From positions 310,001 through 374,000 of the forward strand of contig NZ_JALMEW010000003.1 in NCBI RefSeq assembly GCF_023094245.1: a stretch of DNA of 64,000 bases. Reading direction: 5' to 3'. Below, in pieces: positions 1 through 14,091 of this stretch (the stretch's first letter is position 1; every line of letters starts with the position of its first letter). Source of the DNA: Halomonas getboli (GTDB lineage Bacteria; Pseudomonadota; Gammaproteobacteria; Pseudomonadales; Halomonadaceae). The position numbers were made by a program, and so were the translations under genes. A model generated the notes under the pieces. The model ran no database searches. It saw only the letters and a list, made by a program, of their open reading frames with translations, and was not told the origin of the DNA.

Positions 1-897
1 CGCTCGAGACGCTCATCGAGGCCTATCTGGACGAGCTCGACGACCACGCCGAGGGCGAGGTGCCGGGGGCGGTGACCCTGGAGACCGCCAAGGGGCCGCT
101 GGCTCCCTTCCTGGAGAAGGTGGCGCGCAAGGAGAGCCGGGCGAAGATGCTCGACAAGTGGACCGTGCTCGGCGACGACGGCCGGCGCTTCGCCGTCGAC
201 GAGCGCCCGGAGAAGCTGGCTCGCCTGCCGGCCCACCTGGGCAGCCAGCTGCGCAAGGCCATCGAGGAGGAATACCGCGAGACCCTGCGCGGCACCCGCG
301 CCGAGGCCGAGGAGGACCACTTCCGGGTCAAGGACATGGCGCGGCGGCTCGACGCCGGCACCGGCTCGCTGGGGCTCGACCGCTACTACGTGCTGATCGA
401 GGGCGGGCGTGATCATGCCCATGACGACGTGATCCTCGACGTGAAGCAGCAGACCGCGCCCGAGGGCTGGCGGCTGATGAACGCCGCCGAGAAGCGCGAC
501 TGGCGCCGCGCCTTCGCCCACGAGGGCGCCCGCCACGCTGCGGCCTTCACCGCCATCGCCGAGCACCCGGACATCTATCTGGGCTGGCTGCATCTGGGCG
601 ACACGGTGTTCTCGGTGCGCGAGCCCTCGCCGTTCAAGGGAGGACTTCCCGACCCACAAGATCGACGGCGACAAGCCCTATCGCAAGCTGGCCAAGCAGT
701 GGGGCCGGATCCTGGCCCGCGAGCACCTGCGCGGCGCTCAGGCGCTGAATTCCGACGATCCCGGCGCCTTCGCCCGGGCGGTGACCGGCCGAGTCGAGGG
801 CGGCCAGGCGCACTTCGTGGACATGATCTCGACGCTGGCCTTCGGCTACGCCGACTGCGTGGGCCGGGATCACGCCACCTTCGTCGATTCTCTGTAA
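1..897 (+). pseudogene. DUF2252 family protein, 3' part, with one-base frameshift
   Basis: The reading frame enters from the left edge of the window (first full codon at base 3) and follows the DUF2252 family, whose biochemical function is not established. The frame holds through the motif SVREPSPFK. At 638-640 there is a run GGG where two G would keep the frame. If one G is removed the protein continues as EDFPTHKIDGDKPYRKLAKQ and ends in VDSL at a TAA at 895-897. Both halves look like normal, well-conserved family sequence, so the break is recent or a sequencing error in a homopolymer. Without the correction the frame runs on with unrelated sequence to about 1079. The true start lies outside the window. 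Confidence 0.8.
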
Positions 898-1109
898 ACG
901 GGAACCGATGCGTTCGCCGTCGACGGGTCTGCGAGGGGCGCTGTGAACCGCTCCCTGGGCGCTATCGACGCCTTCCCTGGCGTAGGCCCTCTCTTCGACC
1001 CGTCCCCGGCGTGTTCCACGTTCAGCGCCATTCTGAATCGCGCCGATACGCCTTGGGTGCAGGCCCCCGGTCGCTGTAGGCTGGGGGCAATTCGCATTCA
1101 GGAGGCGCC

Positions 1110-2585
1110 ATGTTTCCCCCCTTCACGCTGCGCTATGCGCGCTTCCCCGACCGGTTGCGGGCGCCCGCCCGGCCGGTGCCCGTCGAGCGCCCCGAGCTGG
1201 TGGCCTTCAACCGGCCGCTGGCCGAGTCGCTGGGCTTCGATCTCGACGCCTTCGACCCCGAGCAGGCCGCCGCGCTGTTGTCCGGCAATGCGCTGCCCGA
1301 GGGCGCCGAGCCGGTGGCGCTGGCCTACGCCGGCCACCAGTTCGGCAACTTCGTGCCCCAGCTCGGCGACGGCCGGGCGGTGCTGCTCGGCGAGGTGACC
1401 GACCGCGCCGGCCGGGTACGTGACCTGCAGCTCAAGGGCAGCGGCCGTACGCCGTTCTCCCGCGGCGGCGACGGCCGCGCGCCGCTGGGTCCGGTGCTGC
1501 GCGAGTACCTGGTCAGCGAGGCCATGCATGCTCTGGGCGTGCCGACCACCCGGGCGCTGGCGGCAGTGACCACCGGTGAGAGGGTCTATCGTCGCGTGCC
1601 GGAGCCTGGCGCGGTGCTGACCCGCGTCGCCGCCAGCCACCTGCGGGTGGGCACCTTCCAGTACTTCGCCGCCCGTGACGATCAGGAGGCCTTGCGGCTG
1701 CTGGCCGACGAGGCGATCGAGCGCCACTACCCGCATCTTGCGGAACGAGATGAGAGCGAACGTTATCTGGCCCTGCTCGAGGCGACGGTGGCGCGCCAGG
1801 CCGAGCTGGTGGCCCGCTGGATGGGGCTTGGCTTCATCCACGGGGTGATGAACACCGACAACGCGGCGATCTCCGGCGAGACCATCGACTACGGCCCCTG
1901 CGCCTTCATGGACGCCTACGACCCGCGCACCGTGTTCAGCTCCATCGACGAGCGCGGCCGCTACGCCTTCGTCAACCAGCCGCCGATCGCCCAGTGGAAC
2001 CTGGCGCGCTTCGCCGAGACGCTGCTGGCGCTGATCGACGAGGATCGCGAGCGGGCCATCGAGCGCGCCACCGAGGTGCTGAAGGCCTTCGAGGAGCGCT
2101 TCGAGGCCAGCCGGCTGCGGGTGATGCGCGCCAAGCTGGGCCTGGCGACGGCGGAGGAGGGCGACGCCGCCCTGATCGAGGACTGGCTCGCGGCGATGCA
2201 GGCTGCCCGCGCCGACTTCACCCTGAGCTTCCGCCGCCTGGCCGATGCCCTGGACGGCCCCGAGGGCGAGGCGCGCCTGGCCGAGCCGTTCGGCGACCGC
2301 GAGGCGCTCGACGCCTGGCTGTCACGCTGGCGCGAGCGGCTGTCCCGCGAGGAGGCCGATGCCGCCGAGCTGGCGCGGCGCCTGCGCGGCGTGAATCCGG
2401 CGGTGATTCCGCGCAATCATCGCGTGGCCGAGGCCATCGCGGCGGCCGAGAACGACGATTTCGGCCCCTTCGAGGCGCTGCTGGCGGCGATCACCCGGCC
2501 CTTCGAGGCGCCGACCGGCGAGGTCGACTACACCCGCCCGCCGCGGGACGACGAGAAGGTGCTGCGGACCTTCTGCGGTACCTGA
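1110..2585 (+). CDS. selO: Protein adenylyltransferase SelO (YdiU family)
   Basis: This is a 491-residue SelO/YdiU protein, about the usual bacterial length. SelO is a kinase-fold enzyme that transfers AMP, rather than phosphate, from ATP to protein Ser/Thr/Tyr and is linked to the oxidative stress response. Visible family motifs are [39 protein letters not shown] (nucleotide-binding region), HGVMNTDN at about residues 244-251, and DYGP at about 260, the equivalent of the kinase DFG metal site. The C-terminus is RTFCGT; the Cys near the end probably corresponds to the selenocysteine region of eukaryotic SELENOO. A strong AGGAGG ribosome site lies just before the ATG. The gene appears monocistronic and ends at a strong hairpin. 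Confidence 0.95.
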   Translation: MFPPFTLRYARFPDRLRAPARPVPVERPELVAFNRPLAESLGFDLDAFDPEQAAALLSGNALPEGAEPVALAYAGHQFGNFVPQLGDGRAVLLGEVTDRAGRVRDLQLKGSGRTPFSRGGDGRAPLGPVLREYLVSEAMHALGVPTTRALAAVTTGERVYRRVPEPGAVLTRVAASHLRVGTFQYFAARDDQEALRLLADEAIERHYPHLAERDESERYLALLEATVARQAELVARWMGLGFIHGVMNTDNAAISGETIDYGPCAFMDAYDPRTVFSSIDERGRYAFVNQPPIAQWNLARFAETLLALIDEDRERAIERATEVLKAFEERFEASRLRVMRAKLGLATAEEGDAALIEDWLAAMQAARADFTLSFRRLADALDGPEGEARLAEPFGDREALDAWLSRWRERLSREEADAAELARRLRGVNPAVIPRNHRVAEAIAAAENDDFGPFEALLAAITRPFEAPTGEVDYTRPPRDDEKVLRTFCGT

Positions 2586-2611
2586 TGCGAGCGCATCGTC
2601 ACTGCGTCAAG

Positions 2612-2640
2612 CGACGGCCGGCCCTCCGGGCCGGCCGTCG
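2612..2640 (+). terminator. Rho-independent-type hairpin after selO
   Basis: A perfect 13-bp inverted repeat (CGACGGCCGGCCC / GGGCCGGCCGTCG) has a 3-base TCC loop. It lies between the convergent selO and cupin genes, so it can serve both strands. No long T run follows. Confidence 0.7.
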
Positions 2641-2669
2641 TGCGTTCGGGAGAAACTCTGGAGAGAGCC

Positions 2670-3068
2670 TCACTCGGGCTGGGAGACCATGATGGGCTCG
2701 CCGGCGGGGCCGATCTGGAACACCGTGAATTTCGCGCCCTCGGCGCTGACGGTGCGCCCGACCATCGGCTGGTCGGGCATTTCGTAGAAGACCTCGCCGG
2801 CCGAGACGGTGCGCGGCTCCTGACCTTCGACTGCGACCTCGAGGCTGCCCTCGGTCACGTAGACGAACAGGTGGCCCGGGTGGATATGGCGGTCGGTGAC
2901 CCAGTCGGCGCCGACCTCGAAATTCACCACGTTGACCTCCATGCCCTCCATGCCCTCGAGCTCCGTCGTCAGCAGGGTCGTGGCATCGCCGGCCGCCAGC
3001 AGCGGCATGCCCAGCAGGGTCACGCCGAGCGCCTTGGCGACACCGGTACCGATCACGTGCGTGTTCAT
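2670..3068 (-). CDS. Secreted cupin-domain protein
   Basis: The protein is 132 residues. It starts with a signal-peptide-like segment (MNTHVIGTGVAKALGVTLL) followed by a single small cupin barrel. The barrel motif HIHPGHLFVYVTEGSLEV holds the metal-binding His pair, and the second cupin motif is near VSAGEVFYEMPDQP. Small exported cupins of this type are common in proteobacteria and have no settled substrate. The start was chosen at the ATG preceded by CGGGAGGACAAC, which is a good ribosome site; the frame stays open upstream but gives only low-complexity, non-family sequence. It is a lone gene, convergent with selO. The cupin fold is clear, the role unknown. Confidence 0.75.
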   Translation of the reverse strand: MNTHVIGTGVAKALGVTLLGMPLLAAGDATTLLTTELEGMEGMEVNVVNFEVGADWVTDRHIHPGHLFVYVTEGSLEVAVEGQEPRTVSAGEVFYEMPDQPMVGRTVSAEGAKFTVFQIGPAGEPIMVSQPE

Positions 3069-3217
3069 GTTGTCCTCCCGCCGTCGGGATGACGGCAGGG
3101 TGCGGTGGAAGAGCGGAAGATGATTCCGGGACGACGGCCGTCCGTCGTCCACCTTTGGCATAGCCCCGGGAGTTAGGGCGGTCAAGATGCGGAGCGAGCG
3201 GCCCTGGAGTCTGGAGA

Positions 3218-4141
3218 TTAAAGCCAGTAGAGGCAGGCCGACAGCGTCACCACCGAGCCCAGCGTCGAGAGCAGCACGGTGCGCGAGACGACCGCCGCCT
3301 CGCGGCCGTAGAACTCCGCCAGCATGTAGGGCCCGGTGCCGGTGGGCAGCGCGCTCATCAGCAGCGCCGACTTGGCCCACAGCGGCGGCAGCGAGAAGAC
3401 GTGGAAGGCCAGCACCCAGGTGATCAGCGGGTGCACCAGCAGCTTGATGCCGACCAGCCCCCAGGCGCCGTCAGCGGAGCCGCTCTGCTTCTGGGCCAGG
3501 AACAGGCCCAGCGAGACCAGCGCGCAGGGCGTGGTGGCGTCGCCCAGCAGGCGCAGGAAGTCGTCGAACGGCGTGGCCAGCGGCGCGCCGCCGATCGCCC
3601 ACAGCGCGCCCAGCAGCGGCGACACCACCAGCGGGTTCCTGCCCAGCGCCTTGAGCACCTTGCCCACCGCCCGGGCGTAGGACTGCTCGGCCTGCAGGCC
3701 GATCTCGATGCATACCACGGCGATGGCGAACAGCACGCAGACCACGATCAGGGTGGCGATCAGCGCCGGCGCCAGCCCGGCCTCGCCCAGCACCAGCAGG
3801 CTCAGCGGAATGCCCACGTAGCCGGTGTTGGCGTAGGCGGCGCCGAGGCCGTCGATGCTGGCGTCGACCAGATGACGCCGGCCGCGCAGGCGATAGCCCA
3901 CGGTGAGGGCGAACAGCAGCAGCGTCGGCAGGGTCACGGCGGCGATGAAGCCGGTATGCCAGATCTCCTCCCAGCGGGCGGTGGCGGTGGTGCGGAACAG
4001 CAGCGCCGGCAGGCACAGCCAGACCACGAAGCGGTTGAGCTCGGCGGCGGCGGTCTCGCCCAGCCGGCCGGTGCGGCGGCACAGATAGCCCGCCAGGATC
4101 AGGCCGAAGATGGGCAGGACGACACCGAGAACGGATGACAT
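3218..4141 (-). CDS. AEC-family permease (auxin efflux carrier type)
   Basis: This is a 307-residue integral membrane protein with about ten hydrophobic helices in the two-bundle arrangement of the AEC family. Typical segments are VVLPIFGLILAGYLCRR at the N-terminus and YANTGYVGIPL in the middle, the latter being the conserved N-containing unwound helix of this family. Bacterial AEC members such as MdcF and MleP transport malonate, malate or other organic acids; the substrate here cannot be read from sequence. It is divergent from a LysR gene 119 bp away, which probably regulates it. Confidence 0.85.
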   Translation of the reverse strand: MSSVLGVVLPIFGLILAGYLCRRTGRLGETAAAELNRFVVWLCLPALLFRTTATARWEEIWHTGFIAAVTLPTLLLFALTVGYRLRGRRHLVDASIDGLGAAYANTGYVGIPLSLLVLGEAGLAPALIATLIVVCVLFAIAVVCIEIGLQAEQSYARAVGKVLKALGRNPLVVSPLLGALWAIGGAPLATPFDDFLRLLGDATTPCALVSLGLFLAQKQSGSADGAWGLVGIKLLVHPLITWVLAFHVFSLPPLWAKSALLMSALPTGTGPYMLAEFYGREAAVVSRTVLLSTLGSVVTLSACLYWL

Positions 4142-4207
4142 GGCGGGGCGGCTCCTGGGCGATGGCAGAACGAAGACGCCAGCCTAGGCGGATCTGGCGA
4201 TACCGTC

Positions 4208-4241
4208 TAATGCCGTTTAATCTCGTGTTTCATGCATTAAA
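4208..4241. promoter_or_regulatory. Nested palindromes, candidate LysR operator
   Basis: In the AT-rich spacer between the AEC permease and the LysR gene two inverted repeats are nested. TAATGC (4208-4213) pairs with GCATTA (4234-4239), and TTTAAT (4216-4221) pairs with ATTAAA (4236-4241). LysR regulators usually bind such dyads in divergent promoter regions. The assignment is inference from position and symmetry. Confidence 0.4.
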
Positions 4242-4260
4242 AGTATCAATCGGGGCGGCC

Positions 4261-5154
4261 ATGGATCTGCGACAGCTGCGCTACTTCGTGACGCTGGCCG
4301 AGACGCTGCACTTCGGCCGCGCCGCCGAGCGCCTGCACATCACCCAGCCGCCGCTGAGCCGCCAGATCGCGGCGCTGGAGGAGGCGCTCGGCACGCCGCT
4401 GTTCACCCGTCATTCGCGCTCGGTGGCGCTGACGCCGGCCGGCGAGCACTTCCTCGAGCATGCCCGGCGGCTGCTGTCGGACCTGGAGCTGGCGGTGCAC
4501 ACCACCCGCACGGCGGCGGAGGTTTCCCGCCGCGAGCTGCGCATCGGCTTCACCATGTACGCGGCCTGGAACCTGCTGCCGGGGCTGGTGCGTGCCCATG
4601 GCGATGCCTGGCCCGACGACGTCCTGACCCTGGACGAGACGCTGCCGCGGGACCTGCAGCAGGCGCTGATGAGCGGCGCGGCCGACGTCGGCATCAGCTT
4701 CCCGCTGCTGGTGGGCAGCTCGCTGCATTACCGGCCGCTGTATCGCGAGCCGCTGTGCGCGGTGCTGCCCGAGGATCATCCACGGGCCGATGACGCGCGG
4801 GTCGCCGTGGCGGCGCTGGCCGACGAGGCCTTCGTGACCTTCCCGGCCACCACCGCGCCGGCGCTGCACGAGGCGGTCATGGCCTGCTGCCGAGCGGCCC
4901 GCTTCGCGCCGCGCATCCGCCTCGAGGCGCACCTGCAGCAGACCATCGTCAACCTGGTGGCGGAGGGGCTCGGCGTGGCGCTGGTGCCGGACTCGATGCG
5001 TCGCATGCGCCTGCCGGGGGCGGTCTTCCGGCCGCTGGACGCCTCGCCCACGATCGAGCAGGGGCTCTACTGGCATCCGCGCAACGCCAATCCGGCGCTG
5101 GCGGCGTTTCTGGAAGGCGCCGAGCGGTTCACCGATACGACCGCTCCCCCGTAG
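4261..5154 (+). CDS. LysR-family transcriptional regulator
   Basis: The protein is 297 residues with an N-terminal winged helix-turn-helix (MDLRQLRYFVTLAETLHFGR, then AAERLHITQPPLSRQIAALE) and a C-terminal periplasmic-binding-protein-like effector domain. The start at 4261 matches the canonical MDLRQLRYF N-terminus; longer upstream starts would add non-family residues. The N-terminus resembles the CatR/BenM/CbbR branch, which senses aromatic or organic acids, but the effector is unknown. It is divergent from the AEC permease, which is the likely target. Confidence 0.9.
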   Translation: MDLRQLRYFVTLAETLHFGRAAERLHITQPPLSRQIAALEEALGTPLFTRHSRSVALTPAGEHFLEHARRLLSDLELAVHTTRTAAEVSRRELRIGFTMYAAWNLLPGLVRAHGDAWPDDVLTLDETLPRDLQQALMSGAADVGISFPLLVGSSLHYRPLYREPLCAVLPEDHPRADDARVAVAALADEAFVTFPATTAPALHEAVMACCRAARFAPRIRLEAHLQQTIVNLVAEGLGVALVPDSMRRMRLPGAVFRPLDASPTIEQGLYWHPRNANPALAAFLEGAERFTDTTAPP

Positions 5155-5189
5155 CGGGCGGCGTGTCGTGGACTGAGGCGAAAACGAAG

Positions 5190-5214
5190 CGCGCCGGCCA
5201 CGAGGGCCGGCGCG
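5190..5214 (+). terminator. Hairpin between LysR gene and katG
   Basis: CGCGCCGGCC and GGCCGGCGCG form a perfect 10-bp stem with a 5-base loop. It lies between two convergent genes and can act in both directions. There is no clear T run. Confidence 0.6.
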
Positions 5215-5257
5215 ATGTCGTCAGGGGCCGCCGCGGGCGCGGCGGCCGGAGGTGGGA

Positions 5258-9366
<4,109 letters not shown>

Positions 9367-9388
9367 TCCTACCCCGCTCGGTGTCCAT

Positions 9389-9422
9389 CGACGGCCCCGC
9401 CTCGAGAGAGGCGGGGCCGTCG
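9389..9422 (+). terminator. Hairpin after mmsA
   Basis: A perfect 15-bp stem (CGACGGCCCCGCCTC with GAGGCGGGGCCGTCG) has a GAGA tetraloop. It lies 22 bp after the mmsA stop codon. Confidence 0.75.
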
Positions 9423-9660
9423 TCGTTGCGATCCCTGATCGCCGTGCCCCGAAGGGCGGCGAGCGGTGAAGCGACATGCGGAAACGCTGCTATGTTGGAA
9501 GTGGCTGGTTTCGTCTCCAACCGCCTAGGACGTTCAGACAGGCCTCATGGAGCGCGCCGCCCCCTCTTCGTCTGGGCCATGCCGCGGGCATGCGCCACAA
9601 GAGGGTAACGCCCCGGGGGAAGGCGTCGATGATCCCCTGACCCCGATCAAGGAGCCCTCG

Positions 9661-11583
9661 ATGCGCTCGACGATGCTGTCCTCGACCTTGCTTGCCACCC
9701 TGCTGTCGCTGGCGGCGCTCCCCGCGGCCGCCCAGGTCACCACCGATGCCGGCACCATCGATCCGGAACGTACCGCACGTTTCTTCGATCAGCCGGGATA
9801 TTCGCCCTATGCGGGGCGTCAGTATCCGATGCGACCACTGTGGGGCGAGCAGCACCTGCATACCTCCTGGTCGGGCGACGCCTTTGCCGGCGGCACCCGC
9901 GTCGGCCCCGATGAAGCGCTGCAGTACGCCAAGGGGGGCGAGATCACCTCGAGCACCGGCCAGCCGGTGCGCCTGTCGCGCCCCTACGACTGGATGGTGG
10001 TGGCGGACCATTCGGATGCGCTGGGTGTGATCGCCAGCGTTTACGAGGGCGATCCTGCCTTGATGGCCGACCCCACCCTCAAGGGCTGGCATGAAGGGAT
10101 GCGTGAGGGTGGCTCCGCGGCGACCGAAGTGATGATGGATATCATTGCCCAGCAGGCCCAGGGGACCCTGCCCGAGCAGCTGACCGACAATGAGACCCAG
10201 TTTGACATGTGGCGCGAGATGACCCGGATCGTGGAGAGCCACGACCAGCCCGGTACCTTCTCGGCCATGATCGGCTATGAATGGTCGTCGAACTACGGCG
10301 GCGGCAACAACCTGCACCGTAACGTCATCTACCGCGACGGCAAGGCCCTCGCCGACCGGGTGAGGCCGCTGACCACCTTCGATACCGAGATTCCGAATGA
10401 GCTCTGGGACTGGATGGCGATGTACGAGGAGGAGACCGGCGGCCGGCTGCTGGCGATTCCGCACAATGGCAATCTGTCTAACGGCCTGATGTTCGCCACC
10501 GAGACGCCGGACGGCGAACCCATCGATGCCGAATGGGCGATGGAGCGGCAGCGCTGGGAGCCGCTCTACGAGATCACCCAGAGCAAGGGTACGTCCGAGC
10601 AGCATCCTTCGCTCGCTCCCTCGGACGAGTTCGCCGATTTCGAGATCTGGGACAAGGGCAATCTCAACGTGGTGCCCAAGGAGCCCGGCATGATCGAGTA
10701 CGAGTACGCCCGCGAGGCACTCAAGCGCGGCCTCGCCCTCGAGGACGAACTCGGTACCAACCCCTTCAAGTTCGGCCTCGTCGGCAGCACCGACGATCAC
10801 ACCGGCATTTCCTCCGCCGAGGAGAACAACTTCTTCGGCAAGTTTCCGGCCAGCGAGCCCGGTCCGGAGCGCTCGACCGGCAACGCCTTCGACTTCGATG
10901 GCCGCACCGTCAAGGACTGGCAGCTTGGTGCGGCTGGGCTGACCGCCGTGTGGGCACAGGAGAATACGCGCGCCGCGATCTGGGATGCGATGAAGCGCAA
11001 GGAGGTCTACGGCACCACGGGATCGCGCATTGGCGTGCGCTTCTTCGGCGGCTGGGATTTCGTGGCCGAGGACGCCCAGGGGCGTAACCCGGCGGTGGTC
11101 GGCTATGGCAAGGGCGTGCCCATGGGCGGCGACCTGACGCCGGCGCCGGAGGGAAGCGAGGCGCCCAACTTCCTCGTCGCGGCGATCAAGGATCCGCTCT
11201 CGGGCAACCTCGACCGCATTCAGATCGTCAAGGGCTGGCTCGACGCCGAGGGCGAGATGCAGGAGCGGATCTACGACGTGGCCTGGTCCGGCGATCGCGA
11301 GCCGGGCGAGGACGGCAAGGTCCCGATGGTGGGCAGCACGGTGGATGTCGAGAATGCCACCTGGACCAACACCATCGGCGCCTCCGAGCTGATCACCGTG
11401 TGGCAGGATCCCGACTTCGATCCATCGCTAAAGGCCTTCTACTACGCCCGGGTGATCGAGATTCCGACGCCGCGCTGGACGGCCTATGACGCGGCCTATT
11501 TCGAGGACGCCGACTTCGCGCCGGAGGTGCCGATGACCGTCACCGAGCGCGCTTATACCTCACCGATCTGGTACACGCCGTAA
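9661..11583 (+). CDS. DUF3604 family exported protein (first copy)
   Basis: The protein is 640 residues with a cleavable signal peptide (MRSTMLSSTLLATLLSL, cleavage near AAAQ). The mature part is a DUF3604 domain, which resembles PHP-type metal-dependent phosphoesterases. The motif GEQHLHTSWSGDAF has His65 and His67, and VVADHSDALG has Asp116-His117; these look like metal ligands. The C-terminus ends in ERAYTSPIWYTP, shared with the second copy downstream. AAGGAG precedes the ATG; earlier in-frame starts lack a signal peptide. The family has no established substrate. It opens a same-strand cluster of envelope genes reaching 16946. Export and fold are well supported; hydrolase activity is inference. 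Confidence 0.85.
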   Translation: MRSTMLSSTLLATLLSLAALPAAAQVTTDAGTIDPERTARFFDQPGYSPYAGRQYPMRPLWGEQHLHTSWSGDAFAGGTRVGPDEALQYAKGGEITSSTGQPVRLSRPYDWMVVADHSDALGVIASVYEGDPALMADPTLKGWHEGMREGGSAATEVMMDIIAQQAQGTLPEQLTDNETQFDMWREMTRIVESHDQPGTFSAMIGYEWSSNYGGGNNLHRNVIYRDGKALADRVRPLTTFDTEIPNELWDWMAMYEEETGGRLLAIPHNGNLSNGLMFATETPDGEPIDAEWAMERQRWEPLYEITQSKGTSEQHPSLAPSDEFADFEIWDKGNLNVVPKEPGMIEYEYAREALKRGLALEDELGTNPFKFGLVGSTDDHTGISSAEENNFFGKFPASEPGPERSTGNAFDFDGRTVKDWQLGAAGLTAVWAQENTRAAIWDAMKRKEVYGTTGSRIGVRFFGGWDFVAEDAQGRNPAVVGYGKGVPMGGDLTPAPEGSEAPNFLVAAIKDPLSGNLDRIQIVKGWLDAEGEMQERIYDVAWSGDREPGEDGKVPMVGSTVDVENATWTNTIGASELITVWQDPDFDPSLKAFYYARVIEIPTPRWTAYDAAYFEDADFAPEVPMTVTERAYTSPIWYTP

Positions 11584-11604
11584 GACATGGCAGAGGAGCG
11601 AAAC

Positions 11605-12051
11605 ATGAGACTGAACAACGCAATCACGTCAGGGATCGTGGGAGGTTGTGCCCTGCTGCTGGCCGGCTGCGGTGCCCAGATGGCATCGGAGGAGCAGGCG
11701 ATGCAGCAGCCGGACAACTCCCTGATGCGGGTCATCAGCGGTGAGGTGTGGTATCGGGAGCGCATGGCACTGCCGCCGGGTGCCAGGGTCGTCGTGACGC
11801 TCGAGGAGCAGTCGCGTGCGGATGCCCCCGCCACCGTGCTCACCGACTACACCCATAACGTCGATGGCAGTCAACCGCCGTATCCGTTCCGGCTGGCCTA
11901 TAACCCCGAGGCCATCGACGAGCGCATGACCTACGGGCTGCGGGCGAGGATCACGATGGACGGCGAGCTGCTGTTCACCAGTACGGAGCATGTCGATCCG
12001 TTCGCCGGCGAGGCCGGTGAACCCGTGAGCATCATGGTCTCGCGCCAGTGA
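11605..12051 (+). CDS. YbaY/YscW-like lipoprotein
   Basis: The protein is 148 residues. The lipobox LLAGC places the lipidated Cys at residue 22. The rest is one small beta domain of the YbaY / type III secretion lipoprotein chaperone (YscW) family, with ISGEVWYRERMALPPGARV and SRADAPATVL. The ATG at 11605 is preceded by GAGGAG; an in-frame ATG 18 bases earlier has no lipoprotein signal at the right spacing. The gene lies 21 bp after the first DUF3604 gene and 43 bp before the second, so it is very likely cotranscribed. It may act as a periplasmic chaperone or outer-membrane partner for these exported proteins; that is inference. Confidence 0.75.
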   Translation: MRLNNAITSGIVGGCALLLAGCGAQMASEEQAMQQPDNSLMRVISGEVWYRERMALPPGARVVVTLEEQSRADAPATVLTDYTHNVDGSQPPYPFRLAYNPEAIDERMTYGLRARITMDGELLFTSTEHVDPFAGEAGEPVSIMVSRQ

Positions 12052-12094
12052 CTGATCCACTGGGCCGATAACTGAGTCGATAAAGGACATCGCC

Positions 12095-14005
12095 ATGCAC
12101 CCTCCCAGGCATTTCCCCAAGTGCACCCTGGCATTCGCTATGACCCTGGCCCTGCCCGCGGCGGCGCAGGAGCTGCAAGTCGACATGCCCGATCGAGAGA
12201 TCGAGTATTCGCCTTACCTGCGGGAAGACTTTCCGAACCAGGTGTTCTTCGGAGACACGCACCTGCATACGTCCTACTCGGCTGATGCGGGTCTCGTCGG
12301 GGCGACCACCACGCCCAGCGACGCCTATCGCTTTGCCAAGGGCGAGGAGGTGATCTCATCGAACGGGGTGCCGGCACGGCTGCGGCGTCCGCTGGATTTC
12401 CTGGTCGTTACGGATCATGCGGAAAATCTGGGCCTGCCGGCGGCGCTGTCGGATGAGGATCCGATTCTCACCGAAACCGACTGGGGAGCGCGGATAGCCG
12501 AGATCGCTGCCCCCGGCACCGAGGAGTCCCAGATTGCCGCCTACGAGTTCTGGATGCAGGCGACCTTTGCGGGGGACGATCCACTGGCCGGTACGCCCTT
12601 CGGCCAGACGATGTGGGAGCGAGTGACCGAGGCCGCCGAGCAGCATAACCAGCCTGGCACCTTCACCAGCTTCATCGGTTTCGAATGGACGTCGCAGCCG
12701 AACGGCTCGAACATGCACCGCAATGTGATCTATCGGGATGGAAAGGATCGGGCCGATCAGATAGTACCTATCAGCTCCTATGACACCGACGATCCGGAGG
12801 TTCTCTGGCAGTGGATGGCCGACTATGAGGAGCAGACCGGCGGCCGGATGCTCGCGATCCCGCACGGCGGCAACCTCTCGAATGGGTTGATGTTCGATGA
12901 CATCACCCTGAGTGGCGAGCCGCTCAGCGGCGACTACGCGGAGCGTCGGATGCGCTACGAGCCGCTCTACGAGATCACGCAGATCAAAGGGGACGGCGAG
13001 GCTCACCCGATGCTGTCGGCGGAGGACGAGTTCGCCGATTATGGCACCTGGGACAAGGGCAGTTTCGGACCGGAGCCCAAGACGCCCGAGATGCTGCCCA
13101 AGGAGTATGCCCGCAACGCCTTGATGCGGGGGCTTGCCTATGATGCCGAGCTTGGCGTCAACCCCTTCAAGTTTGGTGTCGTGGGATCGACCGATGCGCA
13201 TACGGGGCTGTCGACGGCTGAAGAGGACAACTTCTTTGGCAAGGTTGCGCTCGTCGAGCCGACGGGGGATCCGATCCGCTACGAGGAGGCCATCACTGGC
13301 CGCGCTACCCCCGATGATCCCTCCGATGATCTGACCCATGCCGATGCCATTGCCGCCGGTCTTGCCGCCGTCTGGGCCCGCGAGAACACCCGCGAGGCGC
13401 TCTGGGACGCGATGGCGCGTAAGGAGGTGTTCGCCACGACTGGAACGCGGATGCGCGTGCGCGTGTTCGGCGGCTGGGCTTTCGACGAGGCCGACATGGG
13501 TCGCTCCGATTTCGCCGCCTACGGCTATCAGAACGGGGTGCCGATGGGCGGCGATCTGGCACCAAGGCCCGAGGAAGGGACGCCGCGGCTGATGATCCGC
13601 GCCCTGCGCGATCCCGACGGTGCGAATCTTGACCGCGTGCAGGTCGTGAAGGGTTGGACGACGCCCGACGGTAAGACCGAAGAGCGCGTCTATGACGTCG
13701 CCTGGTCGGGAGATCGAGCGCCGGATACTGACGGCAAGCTGCCGGCGGTGGGCAATACCGTGGACGCCGAAACGGCGACCTACACCAATGCTATCGGTGC
13801 CCCGGCCCTGGGAGCCTATTGGCAGGATCCGGACTTCGATCCCGAACAGCGGGCGTTTTATTACATACGAGTGCTGGAGATTCCGACCCCGCGTTGGACG
13901 ACCTATGACGCGGTCTTCTTCGGGATCGAACGGCCGGAGGGCGTTCCCGTGAGCCAGCAAGAGCGAGCCTACACTTCACCCATCTGGTACACGCCAGACG
14001 CATAG
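12095..14005 (+). CDS. DUF3604 family exported protein (second copy)
   Basis: The protein is 636 residues with a signal peptide (MHPPRHFPKCTLAFAMTLAL, cleavage near AAAQ). It is a full-length paralogue of the protein at 9661, with the same landmarks: GDTHLHTSYSADAG (His56, His58), VVTDHAENLG, STDAHTGLSTAEEDNFFGK and the end ERAYTSPIWYTP. The two copies are clearly diverged, so they may act on different substrates. Codon use is less GC-biased than in most neighbours; for example ATA and CGA occur in tandem at 13865-13870. AAAGGA precedes the ATG. It is predicted to be a periplasmic, metal-dependent hydrolase of the PHP-like group, with substrate unknown. Confidence 0.85.
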   Translation: MHPPRHFPKCTLAFAMTLALPAAAQELQVDMPDREIEYSPYLREDFPNQVFFGDTHLHTSYSADAGLVGATTTPSDAYRFAKGEEVISSNGVPARLRRPLDFLVVTDHAENLGLPAALSDEDPILTETDWGARIAEIAAPGTEESQIAAYEFWMQATFAGDDPLAGTPFGQTMWERVTEAAEQHNQPGTFTSFIGFEWTSQPNGSNMHRNVIYRDGKDRADQIVPISSYDTDDPEVLWQWMADYEEQTGGRMLAIPHGGNLSNGLMFDDITLSGEPLSGDYAERRMRYEPLYEITQIKGDGEAHPMLSAEDEFADYGTWDKGSFGPEPKTPEMLPKEYARNALMRGLAYDAELGVNPFKFGVVGSTDAHTGLSTAEEDNFFGKVALVEPTGDPIRYEEAITGRATPDDPSDDLTHADAIAAGLAAVWARENTREALWDAMARKEVFATTGTRMRVRVFGGWAFDEADMGRSDFAAYGYQNGVPMGGDLAPRPEEGTPRLMIRALRDPDGANLDRVQVVKGWTTPDGKTEERVYDVAWSGDRAPDTDGKLPAVGNTVDAETATYTNAIGAPALGAYWQDPDFDPEQRAFYYIRVLEIPTPRWTTYDAVFFGIERPEGVPVSQQERAYTSPIWYTPDA

Positions 14006-14091
14006 CCAAGCAGGGTAGCAAAGGCAGTGTGCACGGCTCTCATCGGGTCGTGCACATTCACGGCATCAAGGGACAAGCTGGGGATCAGGGG

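Noticed and set aside
60..1079. Single 339-residue gene starting at 60
   Set aside because: Only the first about 193 residues are DUF2252; the rest is off-frame. The family frame continues after a one-base shift, and it already starts left of the window.
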